A DNA stretch of 64,000 nucleotides from Chryseotalea sp. WA131a (GTDB lineage: Bacteria; Bacteroidota; Bacteroidia; Cytophagales; Cyclobacteriaceae), in contig CP073016.1 in the NCBI GenBank assembly GCA_025370075.1, positions 4,656,361 to 4,720,360 of the forward strand. Reading direction: 5' to 3'. The notes beneath the pieces were generated by a model. It was not told where the DNA came from and searched no databases. It saw nothing but the letters and a program-made list of their open reading frames with translations. Below, piece by piece: positions 1-7,286 of the stretch (positions within the stretch are counted from its first letter, which is position 1; each line of letters opens with the position of its first letter). Both the position numbers and the translations under genes were made by a program.

Positions 1-48
1 GGGTTGATCGCCCGTGGGCACGTATTGGCTGGTGAGTTTGAAATCCAT
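1..48 (-). CDS. uvrB: UvrB excinuclease subunit, N-terminal 16 codons (runs off the window)
   Basis: The reverse strand opens with an ATG at 48 and reads MDFKLTSQYVPTGDQP to the window edge. This matches the conserved UvrB N-terminus (FKLxSxxxPxGDQP, which precedes Walker A). UvrB is the DNA-damage-verifying helicase-like subunit of nucleotide excision repair. Only 16 codons are present, so nothing can be said about domains. The call rests on a short but distinctive motif; the rest of the gene lies to the left of the window. Confidence 0.8.
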   Translation of the reverse strand, partial: MDFKLTSQYVPTGDQP

Positions 49-199
49 TGGTGCAAGATACGAATGGATTTTGGTATGATTTACAGATAAACTAGTTGAC
101 CGACCTTATTGTAAAATGGTGAGTTATTCGAACCAAAATTGCATAAAATTTTTCTGCGACATAAATTACTACTTTCAAAAAATAAATTATTTTTAGAGG

Positions 200-601
200 A
201 TGAAGAAAAGTACCCTTTTGTTTCTACTATCAGTGATTGCCCAACCTACTTTTGGCCAAAGCAATCCACGCATTGTTGAATATTTTGATGAGTTTTGGCA
301 AACTACCCCTTATAAAGAAAAAGCCCATTATTACCGCACAATTGATAAGCAGGGTAGCTTATTCTTAGTGAAGGATTTCTATGTGGCAAGTAATTCAATT
401 CAAATGGAGGCTTTATGTAGTAGCGTGAACCCACTTACACAAATTGGCAAAGTAATTTGGTATCATCCGAATGGATTGGTTGAGCGGGAAGGGGAATATA
501 TTTCTGGAAAAGCTCAAGGTATCCACAAGAGATATTATGAGAATGGCCAGATTCGAAGCGAAACTTTATATAATGGAGAGAATTCATTGACGCTGCAATA
601 G
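200..601 (+). CDS. Exported MORN-like repeat protein, 5' part of an amber-interrupted TonB-C gene
   Basis: 133 codons. It starts with a signal peptide (MKKSTLLFLLSVIAQPTFGQ). Residues about 90-125 carry YwqK/MORN-like repeats (WYHPNGLVEREGEY, YYENGQIRSETLY), a fold common in secreted Bacteroidota proteins. The frame stops at a TAG (599-601) inside the repeat, and the same frame continues without another stop to 1054, where it encodes a TonB C-terminal domain. Seen: an in-frame stop. Inferred: the ancestral gene was 200-1054 (about 284 residues) and lost its C-terminal half by one base change, for example TAC or TAT to TAG. A sequencing error is the alternative. Confidence 0.7.
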   Translation: MKKSTLLFLLSVIAQPTFGQSNPRIVEYFDEFWQTTPYKEKAHYYRTIDKQGSLFLVKDFYVASNSIQMEALCSSVNPLTQIGKVIWYHPNGLVEREGEYISGKAQGIHKRYYENGQIRSETLYNGENSLTLQ

Positions 602-1054
602 TGGTCGGAAGAAGGAAAGCCTTTGTTGGAAAAGGGCACAGGTCTAGTAGTTTCGAGAGAAGAAAACAATGAAACCATTTATTTCGAGGTTGAAGATTCA
701 ATAATGGTTGCCTCTTACACGGTGTCCGATTCATACGATACATTGTATGGGTTTACTGATGTTATTCCAACATATAAAGGTGGAATGCAAGAATTTTATC
801 GTGGCATAAGTAAGTTGATTAGGTACCCCAATTACGCAAGGCGAAATAGGATTGAAGGTAAGGTATTCATAAGATTTACGACTAATAAGAAGGGACTAAT
901 TGATTCTGCAAAGGTAATTAAGGGAATCGGAGGTGGCTGTGACGAGGCAGCCTTAGAAGCTTGCATTAAACAAACTCGGTGGATACCGGGCACTCGTAAA
1001 GGCAAGCCTGTGAAAACAAGTTTAGTTTTGCCCATTATTTTTAAATTAACATAA
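602..1054 (+). pseudogene. Severed TonB C-terminal domain, 3' part of the gene starting at 200
   Basis: It continues in the frame of the gene starting at 200, directly after its TAG codon, beginning WSEEGKPLL, which completes the interrupted MORN-like repeat. The last 95 residues form a TonB C-terminal / energy-transducer domain (YPNYARRNRIEGKVFIRF, followed by DEAALEAC and the WIPGTRKGKPV segment). In Bacteroidota this domain often sits on signal-peptide proteins that are not classical TonB. There is a TTG at 623 but no convincing start or promoter, so separate expression is doubtful. Pseudogene status is inferred and depends on the TAG being real. Confidence 0.6.
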
Positions 1055-1067
1055 ATATCCTTGTCCC

Positions 1068-1856
1068 ATGAAAAAACAAATTCGATATCTGTTTATTATA
1101 ACTTTGTTTGTATCGGCTTGTCAGGCTTATGGCCAAGACTCTTTAGCTACTATTTATTTTTATCGAGCAAGTAAATTTGCTGGATCGTTTGTAGGGTATA
1201 ACCTCAAGCACAATGGAAATATAATTGGTCCAGTTAAATCGGGCACTCTTTTAACTTATCAATGCCCTGCTGGGGTTCAAATATTTAGTGCTACTACAGA
1301 AAGTGAGTCTTCAATTAAAGTAGAAGTAGCATCTGGCGAAACTTATTACATAGAGTGTGGGATAGCAGTAGGAGTGATGGTAGGAAAACCAACGTTCCGG
1401 CAGGCATCGGCAATTCAAGCAAAAGTGGATATCGAAAAGCTAGATAAAGCAATTGCCTCCGCATTACCTTCTAAAGTCTTGGAAAGTAACCAAGCAGCCG
1501 ATACCATTCGTGCACTCGCCAATTTATTTCAGCGCAAGCGCAAAGGTGGCACTACTCGTGCTGTGGTGTTTGGAGCACTGGGTATCGGCTCTATAATTGG
1601 TACAGCTAATTACAAACCGACCACTGTTACTATAAATCAAGGTTCGGCAGGTTCACAAATCATCGAAATCAGCTCTGGTCCGCCAGCCATTAATTATGTT
1701 TTTATCGGTTTCAATGCAATAATGGTGGTCACAGGCATTACGCAAGCCTCTAATTACAGCACCCAAAAATTAGATGCACTGATAAACAATTATAAAGAGG
1801 GCAATCCATTACCTGCTAAAATAAAAAGTAAACTAAAAGCGAAGGACTTTAAATAA
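1068..1856 (+). CDS. DUF2846-like exported lipoprotein
   Basis: 262 residues. The N-terminus is hydrophobic and ends VSAC at residues 15-18, a plausible lipobox, although signal peptidase I cleavage after QAYG is also possible. Residues about 25-105 resemble the DUF2846 domain: YFYRASKFAGS, then a hydrophobic G-rich section, then ETYYIECG. Toward the C-terminus (about residues 165-225) there are two hydrophobic, glycine-rich stretches. It begins 14 bp after the TonB-C frame ends, so the two were probably co-transcribed. The function of the family is not known to me; a surface-exposed or periplasmic role is inferred from the signal. Confidence 0.65.
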   Translation: MKKQIRYLFIITLFVSACQAYGQDSLATIYFYRASKFAGSFVGYNLKHNGNIIGPVKSGTLLTYQCPAGVQIFSATTESESSIKVEVASGETYYIECGIAVGVMVGKPTFRQASAIQAKVDIEKLDKAIASALPSKVLESNQAADTIRALANLFQRKRKGGTTRAVVFGALGIGSIIGTANYKPTTVTINQGSAGSQIIEISSGPPAINYVFIGFNAIMVVTGITQASNYSTQKLDALINNYKEGNPLPAKIKSKLKAKDFK

Positions 1857-1859
1857 AAG

Positions 1860-2603
1860 TCAATTATTCCAAATCGCCCACGCTTTCTCTGCCTGAATGT
1901 GCAGCATCTCCAACCCGTTTTTAATGTTCGCCCCGCGCATTTCTGCTTTTTGTAAAAACACGGTGCGGGCTGGGTTGTAAATCAAATCGTACACATAATG
2001 CGTACTGTTGATCAATTCAAAGTTGATAGGAGGGAAGGCATTGGCATCAGGGCTCATGCCGAGGGGTGTGGTATTGATGATGAGCGGAGTTGCTGTTAAC
2101 AACGAGCCATTTTGTTCTAACTCTTCATATGTAAGGTCACCACTGGTTTTTTCGCGCGAAACAATTTGAAAGGGTATGGACAGTTTTCTCAACGCTTGAC
2201 GAACAGCTTTCGAAGAACCTCCGCTTCCTAGTACCAACGCTTTTGCATTTTCAATTTTAGGAAACCATTTCTCTAAGGTTTCATAGAAGGCATCGCTATC
2301 GGTATTGTAGCCTACTAATTTTCCGTTTTGGATTTTGATGACGTTGACTGCTCCAATTTTTTTTGCATCGTTGTCAATGTCGGATAGAAATTTCATCACC
2401 TTTTCTTTGTAGGGAACCGTTACGTTCAATCCGCAGAGTTCTGGATTTTCGTTCAATAGTTTTTTTAACTCTTCTACTGTTTGTAGCGGGTATAGATCGT
2501 AGTGATAGTCTCGCAATCCTTCTCTAAAAAACTTTTCATCGAAATATGATTTGGAAAATGAATGAGATACGGTTGAGCCGATTAAGCCAAATTTCTTTTC
2601 CAT
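1860..2603 (-). CDS. aroE: Shikimate dehydrogenase
   Basis: 247 residues from the ATG at 2603; a longer frame would run into dedA, and MEKKFGLIGSTVSHSFSKSYF is the expected AroE start (SxS shikimate-binding motif). It reduces 3-dehydroshikimate with NADPH in the aromatic amino acid pathway. Visible signatures are NVTVPYKE with the catalytic lysine, the DNDAKKIGAVN segment, the nucleotide-binding LGSGGSSKA loop and the NTTPLGM motif. It is the last gene of a minus-strand operon with a TPR protein, a ComA homologue and dedA; only 7 bp separate dedA and aroE. Confidence 0.95.
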   Translation of the reverse strand: MEKKFGLIGSTVSHSFSKSYFDEKFFREGLRDYHYDLYPLQTVEELKKLLNENPELCGLNVTVPYKEKVMKFLSDIDNDAKKIGAVNVIKIQNGKLVGYNTDSDAFYETLEKWFPKIENAKALVLGSGGSSKAVRQALRKLSIPFQIVSREKTSGDLTYEELEQNGSLLTATPLIINTTPLGMSPDANAFPPINFELINSTHYVYDLIYNPARTVFLQKAEMRGANIKNGLEMLHIQAEKAWAIWNN

Positions 2604-2610
2604 AGTTTTT

Positions 2611-3264
2611 TTAGTTAGCGGTAGTGCTCTTTTTTGTTTTCGCTCGGAAAAACCCGACAATCATTGGAAGAACAGAAATAAAAATGATAGCGATGATTAC
2701 TTTTTCAAAATTTTCTTTAATGATGGGCAAGTTTCCAAATAAAAAGCCCAAGGAAGTCAAACCGGCCACCCAAAGTATGGCGCCAATAATACAATTGATA
2801 ATATAACGCTGGTAGGTCATGCTGCCAGCACCCGCCACAAAGGGAGCGATGGTGCGCACGATGGGAACAAACCGCGCCATGATAATGGTTTTAGCACCAT
2901 GCTTTTTATAAAATGCTTCAGTCTGTTCGATGTATTCCCGCTTAAAAAATAAAATGCGCTTTTTGCTTTTAACGTACGATCCCGCAAAACGGCCTACAAA
3001 ATAATTAGTATTATCGCCTAGAAGTGCAGCTAAAATCAAAAGTGGAATGATGACAAAAACATTCAGCACAGAATTGGGCAATGCGGCAAGCGCCCCTGCG
3101 GCAAACAACAATGAATCGCCAGGTAAAAAGGGCATGACTATCAATCCAGTCTCAGTAAACACAATCAGAAACAAAATGATATACGTCAAGGTGCCATATT
3201 CATTTACAATCGTAATTAAATGCTGATCTAAATGAAGAATAAAGTCAATCAAAAATTCGATCAT
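2611..3264 (-). CDS. DedA/VTT family membrane protein
   Basis: 217 residues with several hydrophobic segments and the DedA/SNARE-associated (VTT) core: an FLPGDSLLF motif near residue 46, a long central amphipathic section, and the RFVPIVRTIAPFVAG signature near residue 130 with its conserved arginines. Proteins of this family reside in the inner membrane and have been linked to undecaprenyl-phosphate or phospholipid recycling and to proton-dependent homeostasis. The start is 2 bp past the comA stop and the gene ends 7 bp before aroE, so it is translated from the same operon message. The exact substrate cannot be assigned from sequence. Confidence 0.9.
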   Translation of the reverse strand: MIEFLIDFILHLDQHLITIVNEYGTLTYIILFLIVFTETGLIVMPFLPGDSLLFAAGALAALPNSVLNVFVIIPLLILAALLGDNTNYFVGRFAGSYVKSKKRILFFKREYIEQTEAFYKKHGAKTIIMARFVPIVRTIAPFVAGAGSMTYQRYIINCIIGAILWVAGLTSLGFLFGNLPIIKENFEKVIIAIIFISVLPMIVGFFRAKTKKSTTAN

Positions 3265-3266
3265 GA

Positions 3267-4073
3267 TCAGTCTGCTTCGAATGGCGGTGCAGCGTTCGTA
3301 TCTTTCCTTCTCTCCAAGCCAAGGAAATGCAAAAATGTATCGCCACGCAACCCCAACCGAATGGTTTCTAATGGGATGACTTCATTAGGTGCGATGTTCC
3401 CCAAGTTTACGTTTGCCCCCAATAATTTAATAAACCACACCTGTTGTGCTTTTTGTGGGGCTTCCCAAATGATTTTCTCAAAAGGAATTTTCGTCAAGAT
3501 TTCTTGCACCAAACCGGAACGCACTTCACCAGAAGAACGGAACAAACCAACATTTCCGCCTTCTCTGGCTTCGCCAATCACTTTCCACGCACCCGCATCC
3601 AATTCTTTCTGCATCAGGTCGATCCATAGGTAAGGTGGAATAATTTTGTCGGCATCTTTTGAGCCTACCTCCGATAAAACCGTGACTTGTTTTGAAAGCT
3701 TGGAGATATAGTCCAATTTTTTATCGTGATCCAAATCAATTGAGCCATCTGATACTTCGGCAAACGACATATCAAATTTGTCCAATACTTTTCGGTAATC
3801 GTCAAATTGATCGCGGATGATGAAGGCTTCAAACAAAGTTCCGCCAAAGTAGCAGGGGATACCCGCATCTTTATATACTTTTAGTTTGTCTTTTAGCTTC
3901 GGTGTAACATAGGAAGTGGCCCAACCAAGTTTTACAATATCCACATGGTCGGCAGCAATGCTCATGAAATCTTCGGCTTCGCGCACACTAAGGCCTTTGT
4001 CCATGGCCATGGTAAAACCCATTTGCCTGGGCTTTGTGGTGCGCTCAGGTAAGTTTTTTAGATTGTAATTCAT
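3267..4073 (-). CDS. comA: ComA-like phosphosulfolactate synthase
   Basis: 268 residues forming a TIM-barrel protein of the (2R)-phospho-3-sulfolactate synthase family. Recognisable stretches are VDIVKLGWATS, GIPCYFGGTLFE, FAEVSDGSI, VLSEVGSKD, GEAREGGNVG and IIWEAPQKAQQ. The family joins sulfite to phosphoenolpyruvate, the first step of coenzyme M synthesis in archaea. In Bacteroidota the product could instead feed sulfolactate, sulfopyruvate, cysteate or sulfonolipid chemistry; that is inference, and no partner ComB/ComC gene is visible here. Its ATG overlaps the stop of the upstream TPR gene (TAATG), which indicates translational coupling. Confidence 0.85.
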   Translation of the reverse strand: MNYNLKNLPERTTKPRQMGFTMAMDKGLSVREAEDFMSIAADHVDIVKLGWATSYVTPKLKDKLKVYKDAGIPCYFGGTLFEAFIIRDQFDDYRKVLDKFDMSFAEVSDGSIDLDHDKKLDYISKLSKQVTVLSEVGSKDADKIIPPYLWIDLMQKELDAGAWKVIGEAREGGNVGLFRSSGEVRSGLVQEILTKIPFEKIIWEAPQKAQQVWFIKLLGANVNLGNIAPNEVIPLETIRLGLRGDTFLHFLGLERRKDTNAAPPFEAD

Positions 4074-5482
4074 TACGGATTTTCTTTTCTAAACTGATCG
4101 ATAATTTTAAAGAAGGCTTTTTGCTTTTCTAACTTCGGGAAGAAATCGAAAAGCACTTTATGTCCTTCAAAGTCCAAAATTAATGCATTTTCCAAAAACG
4201 TGAATGCTTCCTTAAACTGCCCAGCCTCTACTAAATAAATACACATGCGGTAAAGCAAGTCTGCATCTTTGGGCATATCGTTGAGCGCTTGCGCCAAAAT
4301 ATCACCCGCTTTCAATGGCTCGCCTTGTTCATAATAAATAAATGACCAGTTCAACCAAATTTCTTTGTCATCGGGTGCCAGGTTCGCTGCTTCTTCGTAT
4401 GCGCTAATGCTCGAAATGGTGTTGCCGATTTTAAATTCTGCATGTGCCGCGGCTTTCCAATAATCAGGAATCAGGTGATTGATTTTTATGGCTTTGTTAT
4501 AGAAGTGCAATGCTTGGTACCACTTTTCTTGCTTCTCTAAACAACTGCCTGCACCAAACCACGCTTCGTCATACAAGGTATCGAGCTTGGTGGCTTTTTG
4601 ATAATATTTTAGCCCAAGTTCTAATTGATTGATGTTTTCATAGGCAGCACCAATACAACAATACACCTCTGGGCTGGGGCCTTCAATTTCGATCGTCTTG
4701 TTGAATTCTTCCAGCGCATCTTGGTAGCGCTCTACGTTCATGTAAGAGTTGCCCAAATTGAAATGAGCCGAAGCAAAATTTTCTTCAATAGCGATGGCAA
4801 AGCCATAGGCATCAATGGCTTCTTCAAATTTATTGAGCTTGTTGCAAACGATACCCAAGTTGTACCACGCGGCCGAAGAATACGGATCTTCGTCAATAAA
4901 TTTTTTGTAGTACGACAAACTGTTTTCCAGTTGGCCAACCACGTCTAAACAAAATGCTAATTCATACAAAGAACCTTCATGCGAAATATTTACATCAATT
5001 GATTTTTTGTAGTACTCAATGGCGCGATCGTAATCTTCCAAACTTTGGTATGCTAAACCGATGTTGTAATACACATCATCGTGTTCTTCATCTGTGAAGG
5101 TAAGAATGCCTTCGTACACTTGAATAGCCTCTTGGTGCTTTCCTTGCAAGGAAAGGATTGAACCAATGGAAAGGTACACTTCTGGATCGGTGGGGTGTAA
5201 ATTGCGTGAAGTTTCTAACAATTCAAGCGCTTCATCGTATTGCTGAAGGTTGGAGAGCACTTGTGCTTTGATGGAAATTAATCCGGTAGAAAAGGGAAAC
5301 TGATCGATGGCTTGGTTTACGGCAGTCAATGCTTTTTTGAACTTTAACTTCTCCATGTAATGGTCGATGATGATCTCGTATTCATCGATGTCAAAATAAG
5401 CTGGTGAGGTTGCCCTGAGATTTTCTTCGTACCGTTTAATCAACTCCTCTTCTTCTTCCCTTTTTCTAAATTCGTGGCTCAT
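4073..5482 (-). CDS. Tetratricopeptide repeat protein
   Basis: 469 residues from the ATG at 5482 (MSHEFRKREEEEEL). A more upstream TTG-type start is possible but would run through the probable promoter. Almost the whole length is TPR repeats with the usual spacing (YDEALELLETSRNLHP, YDRAIEYYKKSIDVN, FEEAIDAYGFAIAIE, YQDALEEFNKTIEIE). No signal peptide is seen, so it is probably cytoplasmic. It is the first gene of the operon with comA, dedA and aroE; its stop overlaps the comA start. Such proteins are scaffolds and no specific partner can be named. A -7-like TACTTTAG lies about 20 bp upstream of the start. Confidence 0.85.
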   Translation of the reverse strand: MSHEFRKREEEEELIKRYEENLRATSPAYFDIDEYEIIIDHYMEKLKFKKALTAVNQAIDQFPFSTGLISIKAQVLSNLQQYDEALELLETSRNLHPTDPEVYLSIGSILSLQGKHQEAIQVYEGILTFTDEEHDDVYYNIGLAYQSLEDYDRAIEYYKKSIDVNISHEGSLYELAFCLDVVGQLENSLSYYKKFIDEDPYSSAAWYNLGIVCNKLNKFEEAIDAYGFAIAIEENFASAHFNLGNSYMNVERYQDALEEFNKTIEIEGPSPEVYCCIGAAYENINQLELGLKYYQKATKLDTLYDEAWFGAGSCLEKQEKWYQALHFYNKAIKINHLIPDYWKAAAHAEFKIGNTISSISAYEEAANLAPDDKEIWLNWSFIYYEQGEPLKAGDILAQALNDMPKDADLLYRMCIYLVEAGQFKEAFTFLENALILDFEGHKVLFDFFPKLEKQKAFFKIIDQFRKENP

Positions 5483-5552
5483 CTGTTGAAAGGTTTTCCT
5501 AAAGTAGGAAAAATTTGGGCTAAAAAAAACCCTTTTTTCCAATACAAAAATC

Positions 5553-5567
5553 GGCTAATAAATAGCC
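5553..5567 (-). terminator. Possible intrinsic terminator of the exopolysaccharide operon
   Basis: On the minus strand a 5-bp perfect stem GGCTA/TAGCC with a 5-base loop is followed by GATTTTTG, about 17 bp after the SDR stop codon. The stem is short, so the call is tentative; it also lies just ahead of the downstream TPR gene. Confidence 0.35.
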
Positions 5568-5583
5568 AAAGGCAACCTTGCGT

Positions 5584-6567
5584 TTATGATTTCTTTGTGG
5601 TATATGCAGTTAAAAAGAAATTGCAGCAGGTATCGAGGGTTTGCGATAGTGGTTTGAACTGTGCACCAAGTTGTTCAACTGCTTTTTTGTTTGAATAAAC
5701 AGATTTTGATTGAGCCGATTTAATGGATTCTCGAGAGATCAATGGCTCTTTCCCGGTCAGCCAACTTCTTGCTTCTTCTAATCGCGCAAAAAGTGGTAGT
5801 AGCAAATTGGTGACTTGTAAGGAAGGGCTTTTTTTTCCAAAGCGTTTTGCGATTTCCATAAATAGATCGCGGTAGGCAATCGACCCTGCAGAAGCGATGA
5901 AGCGCTCACCATTGAAATTGGTTTGGTAAAGTTTATAGATGATGTCCACCACATTGGCAACATCTACATAATTGGCGGTGCCACCCGAGTAGAATTTGTT
6001 TTCGTTCCAAACGTAATTAAAAATTTTAGCACTGCTTTTGTCCCATGCAACGGGCGCAAGAATAAAAGACGGATTGACAATAGAAGTATGTAAGCCTTCT
6101 TCCATCCCGCGGTATACTTCCAGTTCAGCTAAATATTTAGACTTTGCATAATCCGAATTCAGGGGACTCTCTACCCATTGTGTTGATTCGTCAATGGTTT
6201 CAATTCCCTTCTTTCTTCCCAACGCGGCCACCGAACTGACGTGAATCAATTTTTTGATCCCATGAGTCAAACAAGCATCCACCACATGTTTTGTTCCCAA
6301 TACATTGGTTTGAAAAATTTCATCTTTTGCCCGCGGATCAAAAGAGACCGATGCCGCAGCATGCACAACGGTGGTTGCTTTTTGGATGCATTCTGAAATC
6401 GTTACGGCATCACGCACATCCGCATCCATCCATTCGATGTTGCCCTTCAGGGAGGTATCTACTTTGCTGGAACTTCTTTTTAAGGCGATAACCGAGTGCC
6501 CTTGTGATAAAAATTGGTTTACCACAAAACGCCCTAACAAACCCGTGGCGCCCGTTACTAAAATCAT
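5584..6567 (-). CDS. NAD-dependent epimerase/dehydratase (extended SDR)
   Basis: 327 residues. It has the Rossmann motif TGATGLLG at residues 5-12, the acidic ADVRD region, the HAAASVSF strand motif, and the catalytic HVSSVAALG serine with YAKSK (about residue 142). The family acts on nucleotide sugars, flavonoid-like ketones or other NAD(P)-linked substrates. Its ATG overlaps the stop of the PHP phosphatase gene by 4 bp (ATGA), so it belongs to the exopolysaccharide operon. A sugar-nucleotide role is suggested by that context only; dihydroflavonol-reductase-like members look similar. Confidence 0.85.
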   Translation of the reverse strand: MILVTGATGLLGRFVVNQFLSQGHSVIALKRSSSKVDTSLKGNIEWMDADVRDAVTISECIQKATTVVHAAASVSFDPRAKDEIFQTNVLGTKHVVDACLTHGIKKLIHVSSVAALGRKKGIETIDESTQWVESPLNSDYAKSKYLAELEVYRGMEEGLHTSIVNPSFILAPVAWDKSSAKIFNYVWNENKFYSGGTANYVDVANVVDIIYKLYQTNFNGERFIASAGSIAYRDLFMEIAKRFGKKSPSLQVTNLLLPLFARLEEARSWLTGKEPLISRESIKSAQSKSVYSNKKAVEQLGAQFKPLSQTLDTCCNFFLTAYTTKKS

Positions 6568-7286
6568 ATTGAATTGTTGAGCAAAGGTAATTGGATGGCT
6601 TTTTGATAGTACTTATTTCTCTGGCCGTTGGCAATAAAATTCGCTTGCAACGGGCTGTGGCAATCACTGCCCAAAAATTCTACCCAGCCTTTGTCGATAA
6701 ATTGATAGGCCATTTTTTGCACAGGCCGAGAGTAGAAACCAAGTATTGATAATGTATTGAGCTGAAACAAAACACCACGGTTGCGCAAATCCTCGGCTTT
6801 TTCCAAGGTCATGTACTCATACCTTTCGGGATGCGCCAAGATCAGATGATAACCTTTGGAGGAGGCTTGAAAAATAAAATTTTTTAGTTGAAGCGGCTCG
6901 CTCAAAAAATTTGTTTCGAACAATAAATATTTCTTTCCGAAGGTTAAGAGTTGTTCGTTGGCATCCATTTTCTTTAATAGGAATTCATCTAAGTAATATT
7001 CTGCAGCAGCTTCAAGCTGTAGCATGATTTGGTTTTCGATCAGAAGGCCTTTTAACTCTTCCAATTTCGCCATTATTCCCGCTGGCTCATTTCGGTAAAT
7101 ATCGCTCATGATGTGTGGCGTGGTAATAAATCGTTCAATGCCCAAGCCACTTAATATACGAAGCATCTCTAATGTTTCGTTCCAATTTTTTGCACCGTCA
7201 TCAATGCCAGCCAACAAATGCGAATGAATATCGGTTGAAGGCGGAGGTGTGAGGTGGAGATTTGCTTTTTTTAGAAAGGAGAACAC
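6564..7286 (-). CDS. CpsB/CapC-type PHP-domain tyrosine-protein phosphatase
   Basis: 240 residues. The metal-binding PHP motif DIHSHLL (His21, His23) is followed by GIDDG, TTPHIMSD, EAAAEYYLD, LILAHPERY and LGSDCHS, the set seen in manganese-dependent phosphatases that act on the tyrosine tail of capsule/exopolysaccharide kinases. The gene starts 1 bp from the stop of the Wzc-like kinase gene and overlaps the next gene by 4 bp. Kinase plus phosphatase in this order implies a phosphorylation cycle that controls polymer length or export. Confidence 0.9.
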   Translation of the reverse strand: MFSFLKKANLHLTPPPSTDIHSHLLAGIDDGAKNWNETLEMLRILSGLGIERFITTPHIMSDIYRNEPAGIMAKLEELKGLLIENQIMLQLEAAAEYYLDEFLLKKMDANEQLLTFGKKYLLFETNFLSEPLQLKNFIFQASSKGYHLILAHPERYEYMTLEKAEDLRNRGVLFQLNTLSILGFYSRPVQKMAYQFIDKGWVEFLGSDCHSPLQANFIANGQRNKYYQKAIQLPLLNNSI

